Positions 41,000 to 49,592 of a DNA stretch of 64,000 nucleotides are shown here, piece after piece. The translations under genes and the position numbers were made by a program. This DNA comes from WHSW01 sp963821345 (GTDB lineage: Bacteria; Actinomycetota; Thermoleophilia; Solirubrobacterales; 70-9): the NCBI GenBank assembly GCA_963821345.1, contig CAWGDM010000001.1, positions 992,001 to 1,056,000 on the forward strand. The letters run 5' to 3'. Within the stretch, counting starts at the first letter, position 1; each line of letters starts with the position of its first letter. The notes below the pieces were generated by a model. That model saw nothing but the letters and a program-made list of their open reading frames with translations. It was not told the DNA's origin and ran no database searches.

Positions 41000-42292
41000 T
41001 CAGGCGGCGACGGCCGGCGCGGCGAGCTCGGACCCGGGATAGACGGCGGTCTCACCGAGCTCCTCGGAGATCCGGATCAGGCGGTTGTACTTGGCGGTCC
41101 GCTCGCCGCGGACCGGCGCCCCGGTCTTGATCTGTCCGGCGCCCAAGGCGACGGCGAGGTCGGCGATTATCGGGTCCTCGGTCTCGCCGGAGCGCTCCGA
41201 GACCACCACCTTGTAGGCGTTGCGGTGCGCCAGGTCGGCGGCGTCGATCGCCTCCGAGAGCGTGCCGATCTGGTTCACCTTCCACAGCAGCGCGTTCGCG
41301 GCGCCGGCCGCGATCCCCGTGCGCAGCCGCTGCGGGTTGGTGACGAAGAGGTCGTCGCCGACGATCTGGATGCCGCTCTCCGAGGTCAGCCTGGCGAAGC
41401 CGTCGAAGTCCTCCTCGTCGAGCGGGTCCTCGATCGTGATCACATCGAAGTCGCGGATCAGCTCCAGGTACAGCTCGACCATTGCCTCGGTGTCGCGGGT
41501 GGAGCCGGCGAGCTCATAGGTGCGCGAATCGCGGTCGTAATAGTGGGTCGCGGCGCAGTCGAGGCCGTAGCGGAAGCGGCCGTCGTGGCCGGCATTGGCG
41601 ACCGCCTCGTGCAGGAGGCCGAGCGCCTCCTGGGGGCTGGAGATCGCCGGCGCGTAGCCGCCCTCGTCGCCGGTGTTGAGCGCGCTCTTGCCGTAGCGCT
41701 CGAGCAGGATCTCGGCCAGCGCCAGGTTGACCTCGGTCGAGATCTGTAGCGCCTCGAGGATCGAGTCGGCCCCGACCGGGATCACGATGAACTCCTGGAA
41801 GTCGAGGTCGTTGGAGGCGTGCTTGCCGCCGTTGATCAGGTTGACGAGCGGCACGGGGAGGACGTGCGCGTTGGCGTTCAGCGCCCGGTAGAGCGGGGTG
41901 CCGGCCGCTTGGGCGCGCGCCCGCGCGGCTGCGAGCGAGACGCCGAGGATGGCGTTGGCGCCGAGCCGCGACTTGTCCGGGGTCCCGTCGAGCTCGATCA
42001 ACGAGACGTCGAGCGCCCGCTGGTCTGGCAGCGGCGTGCCGATCAGCGCCCCGGCGAGCTCGCCGGTCACGTTCGCGACCGCGTCACGGACGCCGAAGCC
42101 GCCGAAGCGCTCGCCGCCGTCGCGCAGCTCGCACGCCTCGTTCGAGCCGGTCGAGCGGCCGGAGGGGACGTCGGCGGTCCCGACCACCCCGCCCTCGAGC
42201 TCGAGGTCGACCTGGACGGTCGGCAGGCCGCGGCAGTCGAGCACCTCGCGGGCCCGCACGGCGCTGATCAGGGACGGTTCGCTGACGCTCAC
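41000..42292 (-). CDS. eno: Enolase family protein, divergent
   Basis: This 430-residue protein aligns with enolase along its whole length: GANAILGVSLAAARA, PVPLVNLINGGKHASN, GDEGGYAP, DDLFVTNPQRL, LWKVNQIGTLSEAI and GERTAKYNRLIRI. Differences: the near-invariant SHRSGETED reads SERSGETED, so the active-site His is a Glu, and the mobile loop SGASTG reads SGRSTG. Metal-binding acids seem kept. It may have altered activity or a different substrate; the neighbouring glycerate 2-kinase suggests it still handles 2-phosphoglycerate. GTG 42292 overlaps the regulator stop. The usual housekeeping enolase would have to be elsewhere. Confidence 0.82.
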   Translation of the reverse strand: MSVSEPSLISAVRAREVLDCRGLPTVQVDLELEGGVVGTADVPSGRSTGSNEACELRDGGERFGGFGVRDAVANVTGELAGALIGTPLPDQRALDVSLIELDGTPDKSRLGANAILGVSLAAARARAQAAGTPLYRALNANAHVLPVPLVNLINGGKHASNDLDFQEFIVIPVGADSILEALQISTEVNLALAEILLERYGKSALNTGDEGGYAPAISSPQEALGLLHEAVANAGHDGRFRYGLDCAATHYYDRDSRTYELAGSTRDTEAMVELYLELIRDFDVITIEDPLDEEDFDGFARLTSESGIQIVGDDLFVTNPQRLRTGIAAGAANALLWKVNQIGTLSEAIDAADLAHRNAYKVVVSERSGETEDPIIADLAVALGAGQIKTGAPVRGERTAKYNRLIRISEELGETAVYPGSELAAPAVAA

Positions 42293-43002
42293 AGGGTTAC
42301 CTCCTCGACATCGGAGCCCTCGCCGGATGCGAGGGCCGTACTCAGGTTCTGGACCGCCTCGGTGAGGTGGCGGCGGAAGAGTCGGTCGGCGTGGTCGGGG
42401 TCCCCGGCCTCGATCGCGGCGAGCAGCTCGGTGTGCTCGGCGGCGACTTGCGAGGGGCGCTCGTAATGGGGGCGCAGCTGGACCATGCACAGCTGGACCT
42501 CCGCCTGGACACTGGCATACGCGCGGGCGATCCGATCGCTGTCGGCGGCGTCGATCACCGCCCGGTGAAACCTCATATCCGGCTCGACCACATCGCGCCA
42601 CGGCGCTCCGTCCGGAACCGCCGAGAGATCCTCGACCGCCTGGCGGGCGCCGTCGGGGACGCGGCCGGCGGCGATCGCCAGCCGCACGGCCTCGGTCTCG
42701 AGCGCCGCCCGCAGCCGGAAGGTGTCGAGGATGTCGGCCGCGGTCAGCACCGTGACCTGGACCCCGCGATGGGGCTCGCGGCGCAGCATGCCCTCGGCGA
42801 TCAGGATCTGGGTCGCGGCCCGGAACGAGTGGCGGGCGATCCCGAGCCGCTCCGCGAATTCGGCCTCGCGCAGCCGGCTCCCGGGCTCGAGCTCGCCGTC
42901 GAGGATCAGCTCGCGCAGGGCGTTGGCGGCCGCGTCCACGGTCGAGACGGTGTTCAGGTGGACGCTGCGGGCCTGCTCGGAACGATCTGAGATTGCTTCC
43001 AT
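42289..43002 (-). CDS. GntR family regulator (FCD/FadR subfamily)
   Basis: This 237-residue protein has an N-terminal winged helix (TVDAAANALRELILDGELEP, AEFAERLGIARHSFRAATQ, LRREPHRGVQV) and a C-terminal all-helical FCD domain with metal-binding type residues (DMRFHRAVIDAADSDR, EHTELLAAIEAGD, and HL in FRRHLTEA). It is the first gene of the operon and a 19-bp sequence just upstream is repeated in front of the second solute-binding protein, so it probably represses both units until an inducer appears. Confidence 0.9.
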   Translation of the reverse strand: MEAISDRSEQARSVHLNTVSTVDAAANALRELILDGELEPGSRLREAEFAERLGIARHSFRAATQILIAEGMLRREPHRGVQVTVLTAADILDTFRLRAALETEAVRLAIAAGRVPDGARQAVEDLSAVPDGAPWRDVVEPDMRFHRAVIDAADSDRIARAYASVQAEVQLCMVQLRPHYERPSQVAAEHTELLAAIEAGDPDHADRLFRRHLTEAVQNLSTALASGEGSDVEEVTL

Positions 43003-43003
43003 G

Positions 43004-43022
43004 TGTCACATTATTCCACAAT
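43004..43022 (-). promoter_or_regulatory. Putative GntR operator 1, at the regulator's own promoter
   Basis: The minus-strand sequence ATTGTGGAATAATGTGACA ends 1 nt before ATG 43002 and contains a TAATGT -10-like element 5 nt from the start codon. It matches operator 2 (49572-49590) in 17 of 19 positions, and such AT-rich identity is unlikely by chance in this GC-rich DNA. Confidence 0.65.
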
Positions 43023-43045
43023 TAGACAAAAATGGTCTGCGCCAT

Positions 43046-43070
43046 CATGCGTCCGGTGCCGGACCGCATG
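43046..43070. promoter_or_regulatory. Long inverted repeat in the divergent spacer
   Basis: CATGCGTCCGG and CCGGACCGCATG are nearly perfect arms around TG, with one extra base on one side. It lies between operator 1 and the promoter of the SDR-Lrp unit and may bind the Lrp protein or another regulator. Confidence 0.5.
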
Positions 43071-43087
43071 CGGATTCCGCGCTCAAC

Positions 43088-43093
43088 TAGGGT
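43088..43093 (+). promoter_or_regulatory. -10 element (TAGGGT) for the SDR-Lrp unit
   Basis: TAGGGT lies 37 nt before ATG 43131, giving a short leader that contains GAGGGG, a good ribosome-binding site. Confidence 0.4.
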
Positions 43094-43130
43094 CTGAGCG
43101 GCGAGATTCGCACCAGATGAGGGGCACACG

Positions 43131-43952
43131 ATGAGATTCGAGGGCAGCAAGGTCCTGGTCACCGGGGGCGCCTCCGGGATCGGTCTCGCGATCACCGCCG
43201 AGTTCCTGGCCGAAGGCGCCGAGGTGCTGGTCGCCGACCGCGACCGCGACGGGCTCGAGCGGTTACCGGGGCGGCTCGGCTCGCCGGATCGCCTGGCGAC
43301 CGTCGAGGCAGACCTCGCCGCGGCCGAGGCGCCGCGGCGGCTCGGCGAGCTCGCGGAGGAGCGGCTTGGCGGCGTCGACGTGCTGGTCAACAACGCCGGC
43401 CTGATGCGCCAGACGCCGGCGCTCGAGATCACGGTCGCGGAGTGGGACGAGCTGTTCGCCGTCAACCTGCGCGCGGTCTTTTTCCTCACCCAGACGATCG
43501 CCGGGCGGATGGCGGAGCGGGGCCGCGGCGCGGTCGTTTCGATCGCGTCCGTGAACGCCTTTCGCAGCGAGGCACCCGAGGTCCACTACAACGCGACCAA
43601 GGCGGGGATCGTCTCGGTGATGCGATCGCTGGCGACCGAGATCTCGCACCGCGGCGTCCGCTTCAACTGCGTCGCCCCGGGTGAAACGGTGAGCGCCGAG
43701 GAGGCGGCCGCCTACACCGACTCCGACCGCGCCCGGACCCGCGAGTACCTGCGGCGGGTGCCGCTGCGTCGGGTCGGTGTCCCTCGCGATGCCGCCCGCG
43801 CCGTCTGCTTCCTCGCCTCCGACGACGCCTCCTACGTCAACGGACAGACGATCGTCGTCGACGGCGGCGAGCTGGCCGGCGACTGGTATGACACGGCGGC
43901 GCGCCCGCCGGTTCCCGCGCAGCTGGCCGGGATCGATCCGGAGGCGCGATGA
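43131..43952 (+). CDS. Short-chain dehydrogenase/reductase
   Basis: This 273-residue protein is a classical SDR: cofactor site TGGASGIG (about residues 11-18), NNAG, catalytic Ser in VSIASVNAF and the YxxxK pair in HYNATKAG, then the C-terminal SYVNGQTIVVDGG. An acidic residue after beta-2 (VADRDRDG) suggests NAD+ rather than NADP+. The substrate is unknown; in this context a hydroxy-acid or amino-alcohol intermediate is plausible. It overlaps the Lrp gene by ATGA and is divergent from the GntR operon. Confidence 0.85.
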   Translation: MRFEGSKVLVTGGASGIGLAITAEFLAEGAEVLVADRDRDGLERLPGRLGSPDRLATVEADLAAAEAPRRLGELAEERLGGVDVLVNNAGLMRQTPALEITVAEWDELFAVNLRAVFFLTQTIAGRMAERGRGAVVSIASVNAFRSEAPEVHYNATKAGIVSVMRSLATEISHRGVRFNCVAPGETVSAEEAAAYTDSDRARTREYLRRVPLRRVGVPRDAARAVCFLASDDASYVNGQTIVVDGGELAGDWYDTAARPPVPAQLAGIDPEAR

Positions 43953-44410
43953 CCAGGCCGCTCGACGACGTCGATCGCCGGATCATCGACCAGCTCCAGG
44001 AGGAGGGCCGCCGGCCGTACACCGAGATCGCCCGCGCGGTCGGGATCTCCGAGGCCAGCGTCCGCCAGCGGGTCGCCTCGCTGACCGACCGCGGCGTGAT
44101 CCAGATCGTCGCCGCGACCAGCCCGATCGCTCTCGGGATGATCCAGGCATTCGTCTCGGTGCGGCTCAGCGGCGGCGGGCTCGAGCTCGCAGCGGAGCGG
44201 ATCGCGGCGATCCCCGAGGTCGACTACGTCGCCGTCTGCACCGGGCGCACCGACCTGCTGGTCGGCGCCGTCTGCCGCGACAACCAGCACCTACTGGAGG
44301 TGACCGGCGCGATCCGCGAGGTAGACGGCGTCGCCGAAACCGACACCGCCGTAATCCTCTCCGAGCTCAAGGACTCCTACCGCTTCGCCGAGGCCGTGCG
44401 CCCGGGCTGA
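43949..44410 (+). CDS. Lrp/AsnC family regulator
   Basis: This 153-residue protein has an N-terminal helix-turn-helix (LDDVDRRIIDQLQEEGRRPY, then ISEASVRQRVASLTDRGVI) and a RAM ligand-binding domain (FVSVRLSGGGLELAAERIAA, then VAVCTGRTDLLVGAVCRDN). Lrp-type proteins usually sense amino acids, which supports an amino compound as the substrate of the island. ATG 43949 overlaps the SDR stop. Its 3' end overlaps the convergent FAD oxidoreductase by 34 bp. Confidence 0.9.
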   Translation: MTRPLDDVDRRIIDQLQEEGRRPYTEIARAVGISEASVRQRVASLTDRGVIQIVAATSPIALGMIQAFVSVRLSGGGLELAAERIAAIPEVDYVAVCTGRTDLLVGAVCRDNQHLLEVTGAIREVDGVAETDTAVILSELKDSYRFAEAVRPG

Positions 44411-45996
44411 CGGCGGCGACGGCGGTCGGCGAGCACCCGGATCGCGCAGTTGCGCCCGTTCGCCCCGGTGACCCCGCCGCCCGGGTGGGTCCCGGCCCCG
44501 CACAGATAGAGGCCCGGGATCGTCGTCCGGTATCCGCCGAGCCCGGGCGCCGGCCGCAATGGCCCGAGCTGGTCGGGCGACATGTCTCCGTGCAGATGGT
44601 GGCCGCCGGTCAGCGCCAGGGTGCGCTCGAGGTCGAGCGGCGTCAGCACCTGGCGGTCGATGATCGCTCCGGGCAGGTTGGGGATCATCGCCGCCAGCTC
44701 CTCGAGCAGGCGGTCGGCGACCCGGTCGCGCTCCTCGTCCCAGGTCGTTCCGGTGAGCCGGTAGGGCTGGGAGCGGAAGCCCAGCGTTGCCACGTGGCGG
44801 CCCGGCGGGGCGAGCGACGGGTCGAGGGCGCTGGGGACGCAGAGCTCGACGTGCGGGGCCGGTGCCGGGATCCCGCGGCGCGCACCCTCCTGGTCGGTAT
44901 CCATGCCGGCGAGCGGCAGGGTTAGCTGGGTCAGCCCGCGGTGGTGGGGCTGAAGCCCCGGCGGGGTGCCATCGATCCGCGGCAGCTCGCCGAGCGCGAG
45001 GTTGATCTTCAGGCTGGCGCCGTCGCAGCGATACGCCTCGATCGACTCGGCGGTGGCGGGATCGAGGCAGGCGCGGTCCACCAGCCCCAGCAGGGTTCGC
45101 TTCGGGTCGGCGTTCGAGAGCACGGTGGAGGCGGCGATCTCGCCGCCCCCTGCCAACAGCAGCCCGGCCGTGCGTCCCTCCTCGACCACGATCCGCTCGA
45201 CCGGCGCGCCGAGGGCGATCTCGGCGCCCGCCTCGGCGGCGGCCTCGGCGAGCAGTCGGGTGACGGTCCCCATGCCGCCGCGGACGAAGCCCCATGCCGA
45301 TCCGCCAAACGACGCGGCAGCGTGCTCGTGCAGCAGCGAGTACGCGGTGCCGGGTGTCGACGGGCCGGCGAGCGTGTTCGAGATCGAGTCCCAGCCGAGC
45401 GCCGCGCAGGCGTGCTCGGAGCGAAAGCGCTGCTCGAGGTGGTCGCGGGCGGAGGTCGCAAACAGCTTCGCCGCGGCGAGCCCGTGTCGGCGTCCCGCCC
45501 AAAGGCTGTGCGCGACGGCGCGCAGCGATCCCCGGCCGAGCCACCCCGGGGCCCCCGGGGCGGGGCGGTCGAACCAGGGCCCGAGCAGCTCCGCGGTTTC
45601 GACCAGCTCGGCGCGAAAGCGCGGGTAGGCGGCAGCGTCGCGGCGATCGAAGCGCGCCAGCTCGCGGGCGGTCTCGGCATCGTCGTCGTGGAGGGTCAGC
45701 CGGGCCCCGTCGCGAAACACGTTCAGGGTCGGCGCCGCCTCGAGCACCTCGAGACCTCGCTGGCGAAGGCGCAGGTCGCCCCAGACCGCCGGGCGTAACA
45801 GGCTGAGCACGTAGGCCCCCGGCGAGGCCCAGTAGCCGGGCGCGAACTCCTCGGTCGTGCATGCGCCGCCGACGATCTCGCGGCGCTCGACGACGATCGT
45901 CCGCAGCCCCGCCCGAGCCAGGTAGGCGCCGGCGATGAGCCCGTTGTGGCCGGCGCCGACGATCGCGACGTCGAAGCGGCGGCCGCGGTCAGGCAT
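44377..45996 (-). CDS. FAD-dependent oxidoreductase, phytoene desaturase/PYROXD2-like (second copy)
   Basis: This 539-residue flavoprotein is a paralogue of the one at 34039, with the same landmarks: AIVGAGHNGLIAGAYLARAG, VVERREIVGGACTTEEFAPG and LYLCGAGTHPGGGVTGANG. It starts at ATG 45996, 8 nt inside the 3' end of the dimethylformamidase-like gene, so the two are coupled. Two such oxidases in one island suggest two oxidation steps or two related substrates. Confidence 0.85.
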   Translation of the reverse strand: MPDRGRRFDVAIVGAGHNGLIAGAYLARAGLRTIVVERREIVGGACTTEEFAPGYWASPGAYVLSLLRPAVWGDLRLRQRGLEVLEAAPTLNVFRDGARLTLHDDDAETARELARFDRRDAAAYPRFRAELVETAELLGPWFDRPAPGAPGWLGRGSLRAVAHSLWAGRRHGLAAAKLFATSARDHLEQRFRSEHACAALGWDSISNTLAGPSTPGTAYSLLHEHAAASFGGSAWGFVRGGMGTVTRLLAEAAAEAGAEIALGAPVERIVVEEGRTAGLLLAGGGEIAASTVLSNADPKRTLLGLVDRACLDPATAESIEAYRCDGASLKINLALGELPRIDGTPPGLQPHHRGLTQLTLPLAGMDTDQEGARRGIPAPAPHVELCVPSALDPSLAPPGRHVATLGFRSQPYRLTGTTWDEERDRVADRLLEELAAMIPNLPGAIIDRQVLTPLDLERTLALTGGHHLHGDMSPDQLGPLRPAPGLGGYRTTIPGLYLCGAGTHPGGGVTGANGRNCAIRVLADRRRRRQPGRTASAKR

Positions 45997-48092
45997 CGCG
46001 CCCCGCGAACGGTGCCTCGCGTTCGAGCTCGGCGAGCGCGTTCTCGGTCACCCTCGAGACCGGGTTGTCGTCGTTCGCCGAGGCAGCCGGTCCAGGCGAT
46101 CGAGCCGACCGAGAACACGGCGCCGCCCTCGGGACGGCGGTGGAGGGTCATGTCGGCGCGCAGCTCGCCGCCGCCGCCCGGATCGTCGACGACGTCGTCG
46201 GGCCAGGGCGCGTAGCCGTGCCCGACTCGGGCGGTGGCCAGCACCACGGCGTCCGCGGGCGAGCCGAGCCGCCGGTCGTGACCGTCGACCTCATAGCCGG
46301 CGGCGCCGCCGAGGACCTCGCCGTCGGCCGCGATCGGCGAGTCCGGCTCGAGCCCGGCGAAGAGCACGGCCGCGGCCGGATCGGGCGGGGCCTCGCGTTC
46401 GTAGGCCGTGGCGGGCCCATCGCCGAAGGCCCGCAGCCCGACCCCGAGCGTGCGGTGCTCGGGCCGACCGCGCCGTCGCCAATCGCCCCCGTACTCGCCG
46501 GTGGCGAGATGGTGCTCGCCGGGCAGGGCCTGCCACATCAGCGCCTGGGTCTCGCAGCGGCGCAGCTCGATCACGTGCGGCCGCGAGGGGTCGACCGCGA
46601 CGGTGCCGTTGAGCCCGTTGCCGCCGAGGTAGGCGAGGCTGCCGCCGGCCTCCAGGTGGCCGTCGATCGCGTCGAGCAGCGCTGCGCTCGCGTATTCCGG
46701 GTGGGCCCCGGTGATCAGGGTCCGGTGCCCGGCGAGCGCCGCGGCGCCTTCGCGGTCCAGATCGTGGTCGGTGAGCAGGTCGAAGCGGATCCCGCGGCGC
46801 TTGAGCCAGGCGAGCAGGATCAGGTCCTGGGCGAGTCCGTGGGGGCCGCCGTGCTGGGCGCAGCGATAGCCGGGCCGAAGCTGGGTCAGAGGGCGCAGCA
46901 GCGACGCCTCGTAGACGCCGACCCCGTCGGCGTGGCGGTCGTAAAGGCAGCGCAGGCCGTGCTCCGTCACCCAGCGGTCCTCCGGCCGCTGGGAACCCGC
47001 GGCCGCGGGCGCCTCGCGCTCGCACGAGTAGGCGAGGTAGGTGAAGGTGGGGAGCACGACGACGTTGGGCGCGGGCGCGGCGGACGGTGCGCGACGGACG
47101 GCGAAGGCGACCACGTCCTCGGCGCCGGCGGCCTCCAACCGGAGCGCGTAGATGCCCCCCGCCAGCGATTCCGGAAGCTCGAGCTCGTAGCTCGGAGGCC
47201 AGCCGAGGTCGTCGACGGCGTCGGAGTGGAAGTGCATCGCGCCGTACTGCTCGGGCGCCAGCCGCCAGTCGTGGACGTCGCCGCGCCAGTCATGGCCGGT
47301 GACCGCCCGCAGCGGCCCGTTGACGCAGGCGCCGTGCAGGCCTCGCGGGCCGCCGTCGAGGACCTCCCGGCCGCGCCCTTCGCCGAGCCGCCAGGCGGCC
47401 AGCGTCGTGCTGTTCTGCGGGCCCGAGCCGACCGCAGGGCGGTCGAGCTTGCCGTCGAGGTGCGACCGGGCAAGCCCGTCGCCGTCGGGCTCGGCGCCGA
47501 TCATCAGTGGCCCCGCACCGGGGCCCGGACCGCCGGTCTCGGACCCCGCGCTGACCAACTCGACCGCCTCCGTACGGAGTCCGCTGCGGCGGTGATGGGC
47601 GATCGCGATCGTCCGCCCGGCGGGGTCGAGCTCGGCCTCGATCCGCGTCCACGCTCCGGGTTCGACCGCCGCTTCGCAGCTCACCCGGTCGCGCCGGCCG
47701 GCGGCCTGGACCTCGAAGGACGGCCTCCCCTTTGGGTCGAGCACGAGCGCGAAGCCATCGCCGCCTTCGCCCCAGCTGGCCAGCAGCGCGCGCCGCCGGC
47801 CGGCGCGAGCGCCGGGCGCGAGCCAGACCCAGGTCGACACCGAGAGCCCGTCGCGGGGACGCAGCGCCGGGTCATGCGCGACGGTTACGTACGACCCGGT
47901 CCGCACCTCGCGCCGTGCGGCCGGCTCGAGCTCGCGGAGCGGCACCGCAGCCGGCTCGCGGCCGGGCAGCGAGATCACCGTGGCCGTCGGCGTCGCCGCT
48001 GCCGACGCCATCACGATCAGGGTCTCGCCCGGGCGTGCCGAGGGCCGGTCGGCGTAGGCGACCAGCCGGGTCCAGTCGGTCTCCGCGGCCAC
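45989..48092 (-). pseudogene. N,N-dimethylformamidase large-subunit-like protein, 2-nt deletion near the 3' end
   Basis: From GTG 48092 the frame encodes a LamG-like lectin domain (residues about 60-240) followed by the N,N-dimethylformamidase beta-subunit C-terminal domain (VVVLPTFTYLAYS, RFDLLTDHDLDREG, LAYLGGNGLNG, AGYEVDGHDRRLGSP). At about 46079-46083, after GSIAWTGCL, the frame is lost. Shifted by two bases it continues as ANDDNPVSRVTENALAELER and stops at 45989, overlapping the next gene. The 2104-nt span becomes 702 codons if 2 nt are restored, probably a CT in CTCTC. The intact protein would hydrolyse an amide such as a formamide. The cause may be a sequencing indel. Confidence 0.7.
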
Positions 48093-48094
48093 GG

Positions 48095-49474
48095 CTACTC
48101 GGCCGGGGGCTTGGCGCTGACCTCTTCAACCGCTTCGGCGACCCGCTCGCACGACCAACGGAACAGGTCGATCGGCTGGTTGAGCGCCGGCTGCAGGCGG
48201 TAGACCCACTTGCCCTCCTGGGTGATCCCGAGCACGCCGCGCCGCAGCGCCGCGTGGTGCACGGCGAGCTGGAAGTTCGGCGCCGGCATGATCGTCTCCA
48301 TGTCGGTGACGAACTCAACCCCGATCAGGCCGCCGGCGGCGCGCACGTCGCCGACCTGCTCGAAGCGGTTGACGAGCGGCCCCAGGACCTCGAGCGCAAC
48401 CCGCTCCATCTCCTGGACGTTGGCGAGCACGTCGTTGCGCAGGATCGCCTCGATGTTCTCGAGCGCCGCCACGCAGGCCGCCGGGGTCCAGCCGAAGGTC
48501 GCGCCGACGTGGTTGGTCGCGTGCGCCATCACCCGTTCGCTGCCCAGGGTCCCCCCGATCGGCATCACGCCGCCGGCGAATCCCTTGGCGAGCAGGATCA
48601 ACTCGGGCTCGAGGTCCCAGCGCTCGACCGCGAACATCGTCCCGCAGCGCCCGATCCCCGTCTGCACCTCGTCGGCGATCAGCACCCAGCCGTAGCGTTC
48701 GCAGAGGGCGGTGAGGCGCTTCCAGAACGCGGCCGACGGGATCACGATGCCGCCCTCGCCGAGGATCGGCTCGATCAAGACGCCGGCGATCTGCTCGGGG
48801 TCGACCTGGTGGCGCAGCAGCACCTCCTCCAGGTAGTCGACGTAGATCGTGTCGTCGTAGGGGCCGGGGCCCTTGTGGAAGGGAGCGCGGAACTGGTTCG
48901 GGTAGGGGGCGAAGACGAGCCCGGACACGTACTGCGCCGAATTCGAGGTCACCTCCGAAAGGTCGGTGGATCCGGCCGCGGTCAGATAGGTGGACTCGCC
49001 GTGGTACTGGCCGAGGAAGCCGAGGATCATCGGCCGCCCGGTCGCCTCGCGGGCGAGCTTGACCGCGCCCTCGACCACCTCGGTGCCGGTGATCCCGCTA
49101 GCGGCGCGGGTGATGCTGGACGGGGCGAGCTGGATCAGTCGCTCGGCGAGCTCGATCGGCGGCGGGCTGCGGACGTAGTCGGTGATCTCGAAGCCGTATT
49201 GGTGCATCGCGGCGACCGCCTTCTCGAGCGCCGGCTGCGGCATCGCGCCGAGCGGGTTCGAGCCCCAGCCCGAAACGTGGTCGACGAAGGTGTTGCCGTC
49301 GACGTCGGCGATCAGCCAGTCGGTCTTGTGATCGATGTAGAGCGGCACGGTCGAGTGCTCGCGGTAGGGGCCGTACATGATCGCGTCGTTGCGGTCCATC
49401 AGGGCGGCGCTGCGGGGGCCCGGGAGGGGGGTGTTGACGACCGGGGTCTCGGTGGCGGTCTCGGTGCTGCTCAT
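48095..49474 (-). CDS. Class III PLP aminotransferase (second of three)
   Basis: This 459-residue enzyme has DVDGNTFVDHVSGWGSNPLG, ITGTEVVEGAVKLAREATG, GQYHGESTYLT, the PLP-binding Asp in LIADEVQTGIGRCG and the lysine in LLAKGFAGGVMPIG. It differs clearly from the one at 32675 and so may act on a different step. It is first in a three-gene minus-strand unit (aminotransferase, formamidase-like, FAD oxidoreductase). Start ATG 49474 has AGGAGCG 5 nt upstream. Confidence 0.88.
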   Translation of the reverse strand: MSSTETATETPVVNTPLPGPRSAALMDRNDAIMYGPYREHSTVPLYIDHKTDWLIADVDGNTFVDHVSGWGSNPLGAMPQPALEKAVAAMHQYGFEITDYVRSPPPIELAERLIQLAPSSITRAASGITGTEVVEGAVKLAREATGRPMILGFLGQYHGESTYLTAAGSTDLSEVTSNSAQYVSGLVFAPYPNQFRAPFHKGPGPYDDTIYVDYLEEVLLRHQVDPEQIAGVLIEPILGEGGIVIPSAAFWKRLTALCERYGWVLIADEVQTGIGRCGTMFAVERWDLEPELILLAKGFAGGVMPIGGTLGSERVMAHATNHVGATFGWTPAACVAALENIEAILRNDVLANVQEMERVALEVLGPLVNRFEQVGDVRAAGGLIGVEFVTDMETIMPAPNFQLAVHHAALRRGVLGITQEGKWVYRLQPALNQPIDLFRWSCERVAEAVEEVSAKPPAE

Positions 49475-49571
49475 CCGTCGCTCCTGGGTGATTCGTTGAA
49501 AAGAACCTCAATTGGCACGATATTCGCATCCCACGGTACACGGCCTCCGAGGACTTCGTCGGCAATGCCTG

Positions 49572-49590
49572 ATTGTGGACTCATGTGACA
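49572..49590 (+). promoter_or_regulatory. Putative GntR operator 2, before the second solute-binding protein
   Basis: ATTGTGGACTCATGTGACA ends 2 nt before ATG 49593 and differs from operator 1 at only two positions. It lies between two divergent genes, so it may control both. Confidence 0.65.
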
Positions 49591-49592
49591 AA

